Source: Ganoderma boninense | Lineage: Eukaryota; Basidiomycota; Agaricomycetes; Polyporales; Polyporaceae | DNA: 43,137 nucleotides | Assembly: GCA_002900995.3 (NCBI GenBank) | Contig: PJEW03000028.1 | Span: 1 to 43,137 of the forward strand | Direction: 5' to 3' | Shown: piece after piece, positions 12,712 through 23,376 of the stretch | Position numbering within the stretch: position 1 is the stretch's first letter | How the letters are laid out: every line of letters begins with the position of its first letter | Translations under genes and position numbers: made by a program | Notes under the pieces: generated by a model | Seen by the model: only the letters and a program-made list of their open reading frames with translations | What the model was told of the DNA's origin: nothing | The model's database searches: none

Positions 12712-13997
12712 CTAAGCGTCAAACTCGAACGTATCGTCTATGTCGAAGGAATCGATCTGCGGTCCAGTCAGCAAATATCATAGCGCAAGGCTGCGTAAAT
12801 GACATTTACCTGCGTGCCAGCAGCCAGCCATGCATGGAAATCTGCGTCGTCAAAACGTACCGGGTTCTCTTGCGAAGCATCTGTGGGCTGGAGACTGGGT
12901 TGCCCCCCCGGCAGCAGTTGACTGGCCGGCAGAAGAGCGTCGCTGCCGTACAAGTCGACGTCTGTGAAAGTGAACGAGCCGGCAGGGGTAAAGCCGTTTG
13001 AGCTGTAGCCGAAGGTGGACCCAGACGTGGCCTGATGCAAAGGCAGGGCCAAGGTGCGTGGACCAAGGATGCCCGCTCCATCGACGAAGGACGAGCCGAT
13101 CGGGACAGAAGATCCCACCTCCCGAGCGACAAGGCCATTCAATGTAGATGTAGCAGGCGAGGAATGCTGGAACTCCGCGCCGTAGAATTCAGAGGTAAGG
13201 CCGGCGAACTGTCCAGACGCCATGCTCATATCTGCGGTGCGATTGTCCGATGGGGGAATAGCGCGTGGACCAAGGATGCCCTGTCCATCGACGAAGAACG
13301 AGTCGTTCGGGACAGAAGATCCTACCTCCCGAGCGACAGGGGCATTCAAGGTAGATGTAGCAGGCGAGGAATGCTGGAACTCCGCGCCGTAGAATTCAGA
13401 GGTAAAGCCGGCGAACTGTACAGAAGCCGTGCTCATATCCGCGGTGCGATTGTCCGATGGGGGAATAGCGCGTGTAAACGGAACGGGGGGTGCGCTGGGG
13501 GAAAGGTAGGTGTCCATGTCGACGTTTGAGACCGCGAAGCCACTGTCAGGAAACGCGGGACCGAATGTGGGATCGACGAGTGAGGCCGGAGACGGTATCA
13601 TGACTGGGGGGAGTGCAGCTTCCGAGTTGTAGATACCGGTACCGTATGACGGACAACCGTTGTCGTAGGGCCCTCCGGCGAGGCTATGGGTAACGAGACT
13701 TGGTGCGTCTCGTGGAAAGACTGACGGTAGTGTCGCGTCCGGGTCATGGAAGTTCCCGTTGGTCAGCGACGACGCCGTTACCATTTGGTCCTGTTCGCCC
13801 ATATGGGCAGGAAACTGAGATACATTGGCGGGCATCAAGGTCGGGAAAGCGCTAGTAGCGAAGTTGAACGCGTCGTCGGGTAAAGCGTGCGCACATCCCG
13901 GACCAGCATCAGCCAGGCCAACGTCGGTGAAGTGAGAAGCAGTCGACGTCTCAAGCATCGGAAGCCTAACGTCTGCGTCGTCAAGGGACCACCATAT
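12712..13997 (-). CDS. C-terminal part of a Zn2Cys6 transcription factor, cut off by the palindrome
   Basis: This is the second half of the gene whose zinc-cluster exons lie at 16727-17944. A long exon (13997-12810, 396 codons) is followed by a 53-nt intron (12809-12757) and a final exon of 14 codons and a stop (12756-12712) ending IDSFDIDDTFEFDA. The protein is rich in Pro, Ser, Thr, Phe and Asp, with acidic-aromatic patches such as RFDDADFHAWL. These features suit a transcription activation domain. It holds two 69-aa tandem repeats. Reading upstream from 13997 enters the inverted repeat, where a chance ATG 21 nt away could start a separate 416-aa frame. The frame joins the 16727 exon exactly if the palindrome is removed. 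Confidence 0.65.
13056..13469. repeat. Two 207-bp tandem repeats inside the transcription factor
   Basis: Units 13056-13262 and 13263-13469 are in direct tandem and mostly identical. At exactly 207 nt each (69 codons) they keep the frame. Each encodes, in minus-strand order, a block starting at AIPPSDNRTADMS and ending in GILGPR. A few amino-acid differences separate the copies (for example STASVQFAGF versus SMASGQFAGL), so the duplication is recent but not brand new. Confidence 0.9.
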
Positions 13998-14007
13998 GTT
14001 GTGGTAT

Positions 14008-14078
14008 TGATACATCATTTTACGGTTATCTCCCAGGAGCGTTTTACATCATATTACGGTTAAATGCATGATGTATCA
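14008..14078. repeat. Subterminal repeats at each end of the foldback element
   Basis: In the left arm a TACATCAT(T/A)TTACGGTTA motif occurs twice in direct orientation (14011-14028 and 14045-14062, 17 of 18 identical). TGATACATCA (14008-14017) recurs inverted as TGATGTATCA (14069-14078). The right arm carries the mirror copies at about 16646-16716. Such clustered subterminal motifs are typical transposase-binding sites, though here that is inference. Confidence 0.7.
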
Positions 14079-14167
14079 TAAGCCCCCGGGGCTTATGCCG
14101 GATTCTGCCCAATTAGGCAAGGCCTCCTCCGGGGCCTCCAGGGAGAGCCCCCATGCTTATCTAAGCC

Positions 14168-14330
14168 CTCCCGGGCCTGCTGTGGCTGTACCTTTTTGCT
14201 CCTCCCATCAATCCTTGCCTCCCGGGCCTACTGTGGCTGTACCCTTCTGTTCCTGCCATCAATTCTGGCCCCCCGGGCCTGCTGTGGCTGTGTCCCCTTG
14301 CTTCTCCCATCAATCCTGCCTTCCGGGATG
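14168..14330. repeat. Approximate 51-nt tandem repeats in each arm
   Basis: About three diverged units share CCTCCCGGGCCTGCTGTGGC followed by a pyrimidine-rich stretch and CCATCAATC. The mirror set lies at about 16394-16556 in the right arm. The divergence between units is much greater than that between the arms, so the units predate the inverted duplication. Confidence 0.75.
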
Positions 14331-14532
14331 CCTCCTCCCATCAAATATCAACCTCCCGGCTTCCCTGGCCCAATTAGGCAAGTGCCCAGTGCCTGGGAGG
14401 TGGGGGACCTTGTTCCCCTTGCTGTTAGGCCATTCCTGGGCCGTTTCCCTTCATTGTAGGTGCGTTCTGTTCGCATTTTTAAGGCGAACAAAATGTATAT
14501 ACTCAGTTACTACATAGTGGCCCTACCCAGAC

Positions 14533-14568
14533 CCATAGTGCCCCCTTAGGATCGACCTAGGGGGCACT
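14533..14568. repeat. Short hairpin inside the left arm
   Basis: AGTGCCCCC and GGGGGCACT flank a loop centred on GATCGA, giving a nested stem-loop. The same hairpin recurs in the right arm at about 16155-16190. Confidence 0.7.
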
Positions 14569-16726
14569 GTTTGGTGAATATCTCTTCCGTTTCTTGGCCG
14601 TTTTGGGCGCGTGAGGGCTCATTGAATTTGCATTTTCAATACGCACCTAACGAGCCCTCATGCGTCCAAATCCGTCCAGCGGTCGTCCCGGAGCAGATAC
14701 CTTCTCCTCCTGGGGAGCAGGTATCTGTATCTCAGCAACCCCTGGACCGTTTGCCTTGCTGTTTGCACTCACCTGTACGTCTGTTGTACTGCATTTCATG
14801 CAATGTATTCACTTGTACATTGATAGTCAGCCCATCATGCAGGATGCCCATCAGTATGCAGCCTCTCCTACTTCGACGGCCCATATCTCCACAACGCATG
14901 GGCCGTTTTTTGTGCCCATGGTACGCCTGGAAAGCCCTTGCTCATAGCTTTCTAACGAGCCCCTGAACGTCCAGAACGGACCACTGGTCGTCCCGGGAGG
15001 CCAACCCTCTCCTCCTACCTCCATCTTATACTCATCCATCTATATCTCAGGCAGTTTTGCACCGTTTCCCCTCATCTCTTTTGCATCGTAGATGTGTATG
15101 TATCTGCTACCTGAATCCATGATCATATTTGTTATCAGGCCAGTGGATCTATTTGGGCTCCCTTATCAGTATCCTCACAGTATATACCCTATGCCCCCCT
15201 TGGCCCACCATGGATAGGCCATGTAATAGGTCGACTAAATAGAGCTAAATGAGGGCTATCCAACGCAACAAGAATCATGCAAAACGGTCAAGTATTGGCC
15301 AAGCTATGATGTTTTCAACTCCAGTAGAGCCACTATATAACAGTAAGACACTCCGGGCAAGTGTCTTCACCCGGAAGGCAGGGTCTTAAACCAGCTAACA
15401 GGAACTGTTCAAGCTATAAGTTGGCTTCCTCTCAACCGTTTTGCATGATTCTTGTTGCGTTGGATAGCCCTCATTTAGCTCTATTTAGTCGACCTATTAC
15501 ATGGCCTATCCATGGTGGGCCAAGGGGGGCATAGGGTATATACTGTGAGGATACTGATAAGGGAGCCCAAATAGATCCACTGGCCTGATAACAAATATGA
15601 TCATGGATTCAGGTAGCAGATACATACACATCTACGATGCAAAAGAGATGAGGGGAAACGGTGCAAAACTGCCTGAGATATAGATGGATGAGTATAAGAT
15701 GGAGGTAGGAGGAGAGGGTTGGCCTCCCGGGACGACCAGTGGTCCGTTCTGGACGTTCAGGGGCTCGTTAGAAAGCTATGAGCAAGGGCTTTCCAGGCGT
15801 ACCATGGGCACAAAAAACGGCCCATGCGTTGTGGAGATATGGGCCGTCGAAGTAGGAGAGGCTGCATACTGATGGGCATCCTGCATGATGGGCTGACTAT
15901 CAATGTACAAGTGAATACATTGCATGAAATGCAGTACAACAGACGTACAGGTGAGTGCAAACAGCAAGGCAAACGGTCCAGGGGTTGCTGAGATACAGAT
16001 ACCTGCTCCCCAGGAGGAGAAGGTATCTGCTCCGGGACGACCGCTGGACGGATTTGGACGCATGAGGGCTCGTTAGGTGCGTATTGAAAATGCAAATTCA
16101 ATGAGCCCTCACGCGCCCAAAACGGCCAAGAAACGGAAGAGATATTCACCAAACAGTGCCCCCTAGGTCGATCCTAAGGGGGCACTATGGGTCTGGGTAG
16201 GGGCCACTATGTAGTAACTGAGTATATACATTTTGTTCGCCTTAAAAATGCGAACAGAACGCACCTACAATGAAGGGAAACGGCCCAGGAATGGCCTAAC
16301 AGCAAGGGGAACAAGGTCCCCCACCTCCCAGGCACTGGGCACTTGCCTAATTGGGCCAGGGAAGCCGGGAGGTTGATATTTGATGGGAGGAGGCATCCCG
16401 GAAGGCAGGATTGATGGGAGAAGCAAGGGGACACAGCCACAGCAGGCCCGGGGGGCCAGAATTGATGGCAGGAACAGAAGGGTACAGCCACAGTAGGCCC
16501 GGGAGGCAAGGATTGATGGGAGGAGCAAAAAGGTACAGCCACAGCAGGCCCGGGAGGGCTTAGATAAGCATGGGGGCTCTCCCTGGAGGCCCCGGAGGAG
16601 GCCTTGCCTAATTGGGCAGAATCCGGCATAAGCCCCGGGGGCTTATGATACATTATGCATTTAACCGTAATATGATGTAAAACGCTCCTGGGAGATAACC
16701 GTAAAATGATGTATCAATACCACAAC

Positions 16727-17944
16727 AGCAGCTGAAGGGACTGTGCCGCATACGTGGGCGGCACGCTCGAAAGCTGAGCCGACGTATACACCTGACAACG
16801 ATGTTAGTATGTACAAAATCGCAGACATAACCGACAAGTCGTTGAATACGGACTGGATGGGCCGCATCACGCAAGACGGCATAAGGGGTGGCTTCTAAGA
16901 CGGCACGATCCCATCCCTCCTGGGCCAATGAGCGGACAGCATTGGACCTGTCGAAACGACCTTATAGGGTGATGCGCAGAAACGTCAGGTGCATTATAAC
17001 CTTCGAGAGATGGGGACACTGACCTTGGACGGCAGCCAGGTGTGCGTCCAGATCAACCGGCTGAAGGAGAGGCTGGCGGTCGAGAGTGTGCTCTACGCCT
17101 CGAGCCACGTTGGTGGTACCGACGGTTGACCATGGGAGGGGAGAGTTCGGGTAAAACGGGGTCCCCGCTACGATCGGCGTATCTGACAGGGGGCCAAGTG
17201 TTTGGGCGACGGAGGTTACTGGCATATCGTTCCTCAGTGTTGCTGGCAAACCCGCGAAGGCGAACGCATCTGCGCATGGGAATGCGCCGAAGTCCTGGGG
17301 CAGAATATAGGGCGTTCCTTGACCAGGTACGGAAGAGCGTGCTTCTATGGGATAGTCGACATCCATGCCGTGAGTCTCATGCGGCCCGTAAGGGGGTGAA
17401 CCAGAGTACTGTGAGACCGACTCAGGGTCGAGGCGACAGTCACGAGAGAGGAGTTGCATACCTGGTAGCTGCCGTGCTGGCTTTGGAGGCCGATGGTGGC
17501 TGGTGTCGAATGAATGAACGTGTCATGCAAGGGGGGCGACGGTTCTGGGGTTACGATCCACTCGCACGTGACGCCCGCCTTGACGCAATGGTGGCAAGGG
17601 TATTCAGTGCAGCACTGCACAGAAGAGGTCAGCCAGAATCAGAAGCAACGAATGGCCGATGCGCACCCGTCGTTTGTACTTTCGGCATCTCATGCATGCC
17701 TTTGGCGTGTTCCTCCTTTTCCTGACGTAGTACGACGGGACGGGTTCGTCGACTGAGTGGTGACCGACGGCGGCAGGGATATGAACCGGCTAAGGGTTAG
17801 TTAGAGACTACGACCGTAGGTACCTGACTGACCATTAGCTTGACCTAGAGGCGAAACGTATGTGGGCAACGGGAGGGGTGGCACGGTTCAAAGCGAGGAC
17901 GTACCGTTGGATCCTCCACCGGGAGGTGGGGGGGCCTGAAGCAT
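16727..17944 (-). CDS. N-terminal part of a Zn2Cys6 fungal transcription factor
   Basis: Minus-strand exons 17944-17905, 17752-17667, 17614-17462, 17408-17024, 16960-16832 and 16791-16727 join in frame to 858 nt. Residues of about 20-55 form a perfect zinc cluster, C-x2-C-x6-C-x5-C-x2-C-x6-C (ACMRCRKYKRRC then CTEYPCHHCVKAGVTCEW), preceded by a basic RKRR patch. This is the DNA-binding domain of GAL4-type regulators. The cluster is split by a 52-nt intron. A Ser/Pro-rich middle follows. The last exon stops at the palindrome edge in phase 0, and the frame resumes at 13997, so the intact gene would have encoded 696 aa. As it stands, reading on into the palindrome meets a stop after about 22 codons, so the product probably lacks its activation region. 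The exon 4/5 and 5/6 joins are the least certain. Confidence 0.75.
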
Positions 17945-18933
17945 GGGCGAAGGTGCACGGGTAGACGGAGCGACGGGAGGTCCAGGGCTGAGCGTCCGAC
18001 CTAATAAACGTAAGGTGAACGACCGATTGGCGGTCCATCCGCTCACCAGAAATCCAAGAACGGACGATTGGCAATCATCGCCACTCGCCAGGTAAGGCTT
18101 CGTCGAAGCAACCCTTGAAGGCAAGGTTCACAGGAAGAACCGCGAGACACATATTTTGCCAACAAAGGACCGCAGGGCGCCCAACCGCGGCGGTGATGGG
18201 GACATGCACGTCGACTAGGTACGAATCCCCGTCAGCCGGATGATGCGACCTAGAGGCGTCTGCGGATGGCTATTCAGCTTGTACGCAAGTAGAAGAGAAA
18301 AGAAGAAGCGGACAAGGAGGAAGGCCGACACGATCAAGATATGTATAATCCGATGTATCAGAAAGGTGCCGAGTTGCCGTGAGTGCTGGTGTCGGCGCTC
18401 CGCCTTTTCACGGCCAGCCCGGGCCAACGATTACCTTTCGAGGATAGAAAGAGGCGGATACGGTTTAGTGACCTATCGCACGGGTAGCCGCAGACGCATT
18501 CATATACACGCGGCGAGAGACGCACGGCGGAAAAAGGTTGGACTTCGACGTAAAGAGGCGGGGTGTCAAACAAGCTATCGGAGCTAACAGTAAGAGACAA
18601 TTCCCGAGAGCGCTATACCTATACATGAAGGGCGACCGGGGTCCAATAACCTGACTAGCATCAAAGCATCATACTTGGTAACAGTCCCTGAGTATCGAAC
18701 GTACAGAGCTTGGTGGCCAACTATCGCCACGCAACGAAAGCGGAAGCTTCCACATAAGGAGAGGGCGGGCTTCTGATATGACATCAACAGCGCCGCGAGA
18801 GGCGGAACACTGCGGTCTGTCCAGCCGCGCGGAGCGATCGGGCTTCGAATTATGATGCGCCGCCAGGGCCACCCTACAAGGGGTAAAACGTGAGAACTCG
18901 ACACTCCTTCGAATAGTACATATGCTTCTTGCT
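17945..18933. other. No supported gene; transcription factor 5' flank
   Basis: Only short frames are present. A minus-strand frame runs upstream of the proposed ATG at 17944 to 18124, so the true start could lie further upstream in the same frame (Pro/Ser-rich). Otherwise I see nothing. Confidence 0.45.
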
Positions 18934-19722
18934 TCAAATGCTCATATTGGTCAGCGGATTAATCACCCATGCGGACCCGGAGCGGGAGATGGGCAATGGA
19001 AGGGGAGAAGTCGGCCACACGGTATGGAAGTCCAGGACCAATACGTCCTCGGCGGAAAATGTCCGCGGTTGGCTCGCCGGCAAACCCTGAGGAGGCCGCC
19101 ACGAGGCGACCTCGGAGAACTTGATGCCGCGGTGTTCGTACTTCTGTCACGCCCGGGCTTCCTTCCGCGATAGCTGGTTGTCTACGACGAACCCTTCAGA
19201 TGAGAGGGTAGTGTGCGGGAATGCACAGACCGCACCGCTGGAGGTGATGAAGTTAACCAGTACACTGGACCAAAAATAGAGTAACGGGACGGCGGCGTTT
19301 GGACAGGTGCTCCGGATGACGTCGACCCGCTTCCCAGCGCCCGTGCGGTACCGCCGAACGCCACGTATTCCTGTGTACCGATTAGGATAACGTGAGGTCT
19401 TGTCGGCGATCAATGTCACGGATAACATGCGCTCGAAGTCGGACACGAAGTCGTCGTAGGCGCCGTCTGGGACGTAGACATCGAGGTCTCCGGGCTCCCA
19501 GTCGACGGGCCACAACAAGAAAGCCAAGGCGGTGGAACCCGACACGATAGCACCGTGGAAGCGGAGGAGCCCGGTGAAGTGACGAACGCGCCGTGCGAAG
19601 ACTCGCCGAAATAAGGTGAATACGCGGGACCGTAGTTCGGCAGCGACTGCGGTGCGTAACGTGGGGTCCGTCTCAGCGCAGGAAAGGAGGGTTATTGTGT
19701 CGTACGTCGCAAGGACGGGCAT
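18934..19722 (-). pseudogene. F-box/nucleotidyltransferase-like family member broken by one TGA
   Basis: The frame runs from ATG 19722 to a TGA at 19149-19147 (191 aa). It then continues in the same frame for 70 codons to a second TGA at 18936-18934, and the continuation (KYEHRGIKFSEVASW.., SGSAWVINP) reads like genuine protein. A single C-to-T change (CGA to TGA) explains the break. N-terminal residues of about 1-50 look like a degenerate F-box helix region. The middle has SGSTALAFLL, then GDLDVYVP and later KRVDVI, spaced like the G-S..D-x-D..D signature of nucleotidyltransferase folds. Related genes lie at 21779-22816 and 39831-40946, but only this copy keeps DxD. A 191-aa truncated product is the alternative reading. 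Confidence 0.65.
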
Positions 19723-20124
19723 GCACGGGTCTGGAATCGAATGGATAGGCCTTTGTAGCGGGTGTGAGCTCGTTGTCTGTTAGACAGGGGCATGATACGC
19801 ACATTGGTTCCATGGAAAGGACGAGTTAACAGCGTGTGCGAGGGGTAGCAGGCCGTGGGTGGCCTGAGTGGAGTGGATCCTGTACGGAGTCGGGAATCTG
19901 GATGTGTGCTGCGAAGGTCAAGGTGCGCATAATATATGTCCGACGTACGACAGACGGCAAAGGTACTAGAGGTCGTTGACGACGACAGGACCATCGCACC
20001 TGATACCCTAAGCGGACGGGGCCGGTGCGGGACGGGCGGTTGTAGGAACCCTGAGGAAGATGGGTGACATTGGCTGAGAAATTGAGCGGAGGTCTGACAC
20101 GCGCTGTGAGAAGCATATGTCCAA
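19723..20124. other. No supported gene; divergent 5' flanks
   Basis: This is the region between the minus-strand F-box/NTase-like gene and the plus-strand gene downstream. It probably contains both promoters and perhaps first exons of the latter. No motif was recognised. Confidence 0.4.
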
Positions 20125-21230
20125 GTGAACAGGAAGTGCCGTTTGCTAGAGGGAATGCGATGCGTCGTGAGCGGAGGGCTGCGCCGCTTCAACACGCGTG
20201 ATCCGCACCGGATGATGGAACTGGATATATCGAAGTCCTGTCTGTATCGAGCGTTCGGCCACGTATACGTAGATAAATGGGGAGGGCGGACGTGCAATGG
20301 AGAGGCTGACCGGTGCAATGGGGCGTGCGCCGCGCGTTATCTCGTCGACTCCCTTGTATGTCGCGCTGCCATGTCATCCTGTTACAAGGACAAAGGTAGG
20401 GTAAAGGTTTGTATACTGGTGTGGCAAACTAACGATACCTTCCTGTTTCCAAGCGGCACGCATTAGTACACGTCAATGTCGAGAGGATCGGACGCACCGA
20501 CGTGCGGCTCAAGACGCAGTGGAGTATCGTTTACGCGTCGAACCATTTCGCGGGCGATGGGGATCTTGATATCAACAGGCCGCATGTCGTCCCGGGCGTA
20601 ACTGTATTCATGCCCCAAGACGCACTGACAAACCCGGTGTACCTGATCATCAACTACATTGGCGGTAGGCGAATCCGAGTAAGTGTTACTTTATCTGAGT
20701 ACTTGAAGACACTGACCAGGCTGAAGCCGGGGCTGCTTGTTACGGTGTCCGTTCGGCAGGACGATTTGGCCGGGGTCGACGGGATAGCGGTAGAGGTGGC
20801 TGTCGCCAAGAACACGGGGTGCAGGACATGTTACTCAGCCAAAATCAGTGTTGGAGACATGCTGCTGGATTGCGAGACGGGTGACGAAGGTAAAGGCGCA
20901 GCGGAGCTAGAGGAAGCGGAGAGGTCGTTTGTGGAGGAGATGCGGAGAAGGGGGGAGTCTGTGGATCTTCCAGAGCTGCTGGATCCGATGGAAGACGGGT
21001 CAGCGATGCGGTGTGCCGATGGAGACGAAGGTTACACACCTGAGGTCAAGGCAGAGACGGAGAGAGACGGCGATGGTGGGAGAGTACCGACATCACCGTT
21101 CGATGAAGAGCCGTTTTCCGAGAAAGCCCTCTCCTCGTCGCAAGAGAGCTCTGTTAATGGTAGAGGGATGGGGTCGACCTCAGGCTGCGTGGACGACCAT
21201 AACATTGATGACCTGTATGCTGAATGTTGA
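20125..21230 (+). CDS. Unknown spliced gene with acidic Ser/Glu-rich tail
   Basis: A downstream exon, 20454-21230, joins an upstream exon ending at 20400 through a 53-nt intron (GTAAAG donor, CTAAC branch, CCAAG acceptor) in phase 0. The second exon encodes a beta-rich globular part (HALVHVNVERIGRTDV.., VYLIINYIGGRRIRVSV.., GLLVTVSVRQDDL) of about 130 residues. From about GDEGKGAAELEEAERSFVEE onwards it is acidic, Ser-rich and low in complexity, ending at a TGA. The first exon is Cys-rich, and its start is uncertain: the ATG at 20125 or the one at 20371 are both possible, and earlier exons may exist. I do not recognise the family, and no function is proposed. Confidence 0.5.
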
Positions 21231-21778
21231 AACGTAGGCTTAAGAGTGTACGGCGTCACGTACGGGTAGACCTTGTATGACGGAGCACACCCGGAGGACA
21301 GCCCCCGTCGGTATAGAAGTTCCACCGCAACGTGGAAGATAGCTGCCAGTTGGTAGAGGGCAGGGGATGAATCGAGTCAGGAGACTGAGGTGGTAGACGT
21401 CGTGGAGGCGCAAACAGTCATGAGGGCCAGGCGAGCTGGCAGAGAAGTCTCCCATCCCTAAATGGGCAAAGGCGGTACATAAGCAATAGGCGGCCGGCTA
21501 TCTCTGGCCCGGGACTCGTCTCTTCGGGAGAAGGAACGACATGAGCAGACGGGGGGGGACATTGAAGGTTGTACATGTAAACATATTGCCTGGATGGCAC
21601 GAGGCTTTGAGTAGTAGGACACGCGTCACATATCAACTTATGCAGCCGTGAAGCCGGTGTGCGCATACATTCAAAGGTCCGGACACGGAGGAGTTACGGA
21701 AGGGAAAGTAGGGACATTATCGTCGACAGCAACGTGCAGAAGAGGGTGGGCAAGCGGAGGTACGAAGGTTCCTACGGG
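21231..21778. other. No supported gene; convergent 3' flanks
   Basis: Only short overlapping frames lie between the ends of two convergent genes. Nothing else is seen. Confidence 0.5.
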
Positions 21779-22816
21779 TCATAAGGAGCGGCGTCGTCCA
21801 ACTCTGGTTGACGGATACGTGTCGTCAGGGAGCAGAACGGGAGACTGTGCTATAGTACGGACCGAAGCATCCAAGCGCGGTGAGGCTGAACCATGCTCGC
21901 AAAACCGAGTCAACATGGAGACAACGTACGGGGGAAGGACCTTGTCATACACCAGACAACCTTCGCCGCATGAACCGGTAGAAGGCAGTCGCCAAGCTAC
22001 CATAGGTCCGTACGGCGCTACCGACATCTCGCGTATCTCTGCCATGTCCGCGGGCGACCGGTGGACGAAGACTACTAGAGAGCCCTGGTCTCCGAAGAAC
22101 CTGCCTTGGTGGGGGCAAACATACAGGTTCCTGCCGCACCCCACCACTGTAGGGCAGGGCGAATTTGGGCCTCGGGCATACAGCGGCCAGTTCCGGGAGA
22201 CGATGTCCTTATCGAAGCCGAGCCGATCCAGTGCAAGCGACATTGAATGGTCCGCCCAGTCCATCGTAGAGGATCGTGTGTCGCATAAGAGGGTACAATG
22301 ATTTAAGGTGAGGCGGGGATAAGCGCATCCAATAGAGTAGGCGTTGACGAAGTTCATCAGGGCGGTTGTCCAATATCCACTGACAACGTCGCACGCGGAA
22401 GGAGTGCAAGACTCGTATACGATGACGAGCATACCAGACGTCAGACGGTACTCGGCAACGCGGGTGATATGCCGATGGTACTGGAACCCGGGAGGAGGAG
22501 GCTTGACCACACGGGACACGAGGACGGTGTCATATGGGAGGAGGCGCGAGAGACTGTCCAGGAACGGATTAAAGTACAGGTTGCCGATAGCGATCTCCAT
22601 CGAGGTTTTGCATATGGATGGGTAGCGGAGGATATGGGAGAGGGCGGCTTCGCCTACGATGAGGGCATTCCACGGAGTAATCACGTCGAGGAACACCGTA
22701 GGTTCCGGGAAGAACTGGCCGACGAGGGCTTCCAGAGATCCGCGGAGCTCCTTGTTAACAAGGTCGAAGTTGTCGCGGCAGGTTCCCCGCCAGGCGAGGA
22801 GCGAAGCCATGGACAT
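21779..22816 (-). CDS. F-box/NTase-like family protein (paralogue)
   Basis: An intact 345-aa frame. The N-terminus MSMASLLAWRGTCRDNF looks like the second half of an F-box (the SCF ubiquitin-ligase adaptor motif). In-frame codons just upstream of the ATG (QLVFAY) extend the match, so a first exon beyond 22850 is likely (GTAAGT donor at about 22902). Then follow NALIVGEAALSHILRY and a region aligned with the NTase-like core of the other two copies, but with MEI in place of DLD, so catalysis is unlikely. The C-terminal third has YVCPHQGRFFGDQGS and APYGPMVAWR, both shared with the gene at 39831-40946. The substrate is unknown. The family is lineage-expanded in agaricomycetes by my recollection, which is inference. 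Confidence 0.7.
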   Translation of the reverse strand: MSMASLLAWRGTCRDNFDLVNKELRGSLEALVGQFFPEPTVFLDVITPWNALIVGEAALSHILRYPSICKTSMEIAIGNLYFNPFLDSLSRLLPYDTVLVSRVVKPPPPGFQYHRHITRVAEYRLTSGMLVIVYESCTPSACDVVSGYWTTALMNFVNAYSIGCAYPRLTLNHCTLLCDTRSSTMDWADHSMSLALDRLGFDKDIVSRNWPLYARGPNSPCPTVVGCGRNLYVCPHQGRFFGDQGSLVVFVHRSPADMAEIREMSVAPYGPMVAWRLPSTGSCGEGCLVYDKVLPPYVVSMLTRFCEHGSASPRLDASVRTIAQSPVLLPDDTYPSTRVGRRRSL

Positions 22817-23376
22817 GTAGGCGAATACAAGCTGCCCTGCAAGTGAAATTCGCCTGTAAAATGTAAACCAGGGGTTGGAGGTGGGAAGTTATGATAGACT
22901 TACGGGCTGTTAAGGCCTCCGCGACGGGAGCGGCTGAGGGTCATGGGCAAGTGGACGGTAGACGAGTGATTGAGGTTATGGGTAGGCTGATGAGACAAAG
23001 GAGTCGTGCAGGGTCGCAGAGCAGAGAGTCCGCAGGTCAGTGGATGGTCCGATTGGCTTGGGAGACGGTGAAGAGACACACCAATGATGACTGGCGTCGA
23101 GGTCCCACACGGCACGGATATCGGGGAGCTAGGCGACCTGAGGGCGCGGGGACAATACGGCACGTAAAGAGGTGTTGGCAACTTGAAGGGGAAGCGAGAG
23201 GACGTACGAACGCACGACCGCGCGCCCACCCTCCGGGTACCAGCAGGCATTTATGAGGGGGACTCGAGACCCTGTTCCCCACCGACTTAACTGAGATGCG
23301 GGGAGTTACGTGAGACACGGTCCTGTGTTCAAGGGAGGAATGCACCGAGAAGGGGTATAGGCGTCTGAAGCACTTC
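22817..23376. other. No firmly supported gene; likely 5' exon(s) of flanking genes
   Basis: A consensus donor on the minus strand (GTAAGT, about 22902) with acceptors near 22830-22845 suggests a 5' exon of the F-box-like gene, but no ATG could be placed in frame. Part of the plus-strand gene beginning near 23377 may also start here. Confidence 0.35.

Larger units (their letters stand above)
13998..16726. mobile_element. 2.7-kb foldback element: two 1.29-kb inverted arms
   Basis: The left arm 13998-15288 and right arm 15435-16726 are near-perfect reverse complements around centre 15361.5. I found one 1-nt indel (between about 14517 and 14571) and one mismatch near 14068. A 146-nt unique spacer separates them. 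The outer ends read GTTGTGGTATTGATACATCA and its complement. No direct target duplication flanks the outermost bases. No transposase frame is seen: the identical frames in the two arms (for example 131 codons at 14571-14966 and 15757-16152) have no recognised domain. It therefore looks like a non-autonomous foldback or terminal-inverted-repeat element, inserted in the transcription factor gene. A transcript would fold into a long hairpin RNA. Confidence 0.85.

Noticed and set aside
13035..13529. 164-codon plus-strand frame with internal repeats
   Set aside because: It mirrors the tandem repeats of the minus-strand transcription factor and has no start context or motif of its own.
14571..16152. 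Duplicate 131-codon and smaller frames in the two palindrome arms
   Set aside because: They are identical only because the arms are identical. There is no domain, the frames cross tandem repeats and hairpins, and they are probably non-coding.
17042..17725. 227-codon plus-strand frame
   Set aside because: It is the antisense of the transcription factor exons, whose zinc cluster and splice sites are unambiguous.
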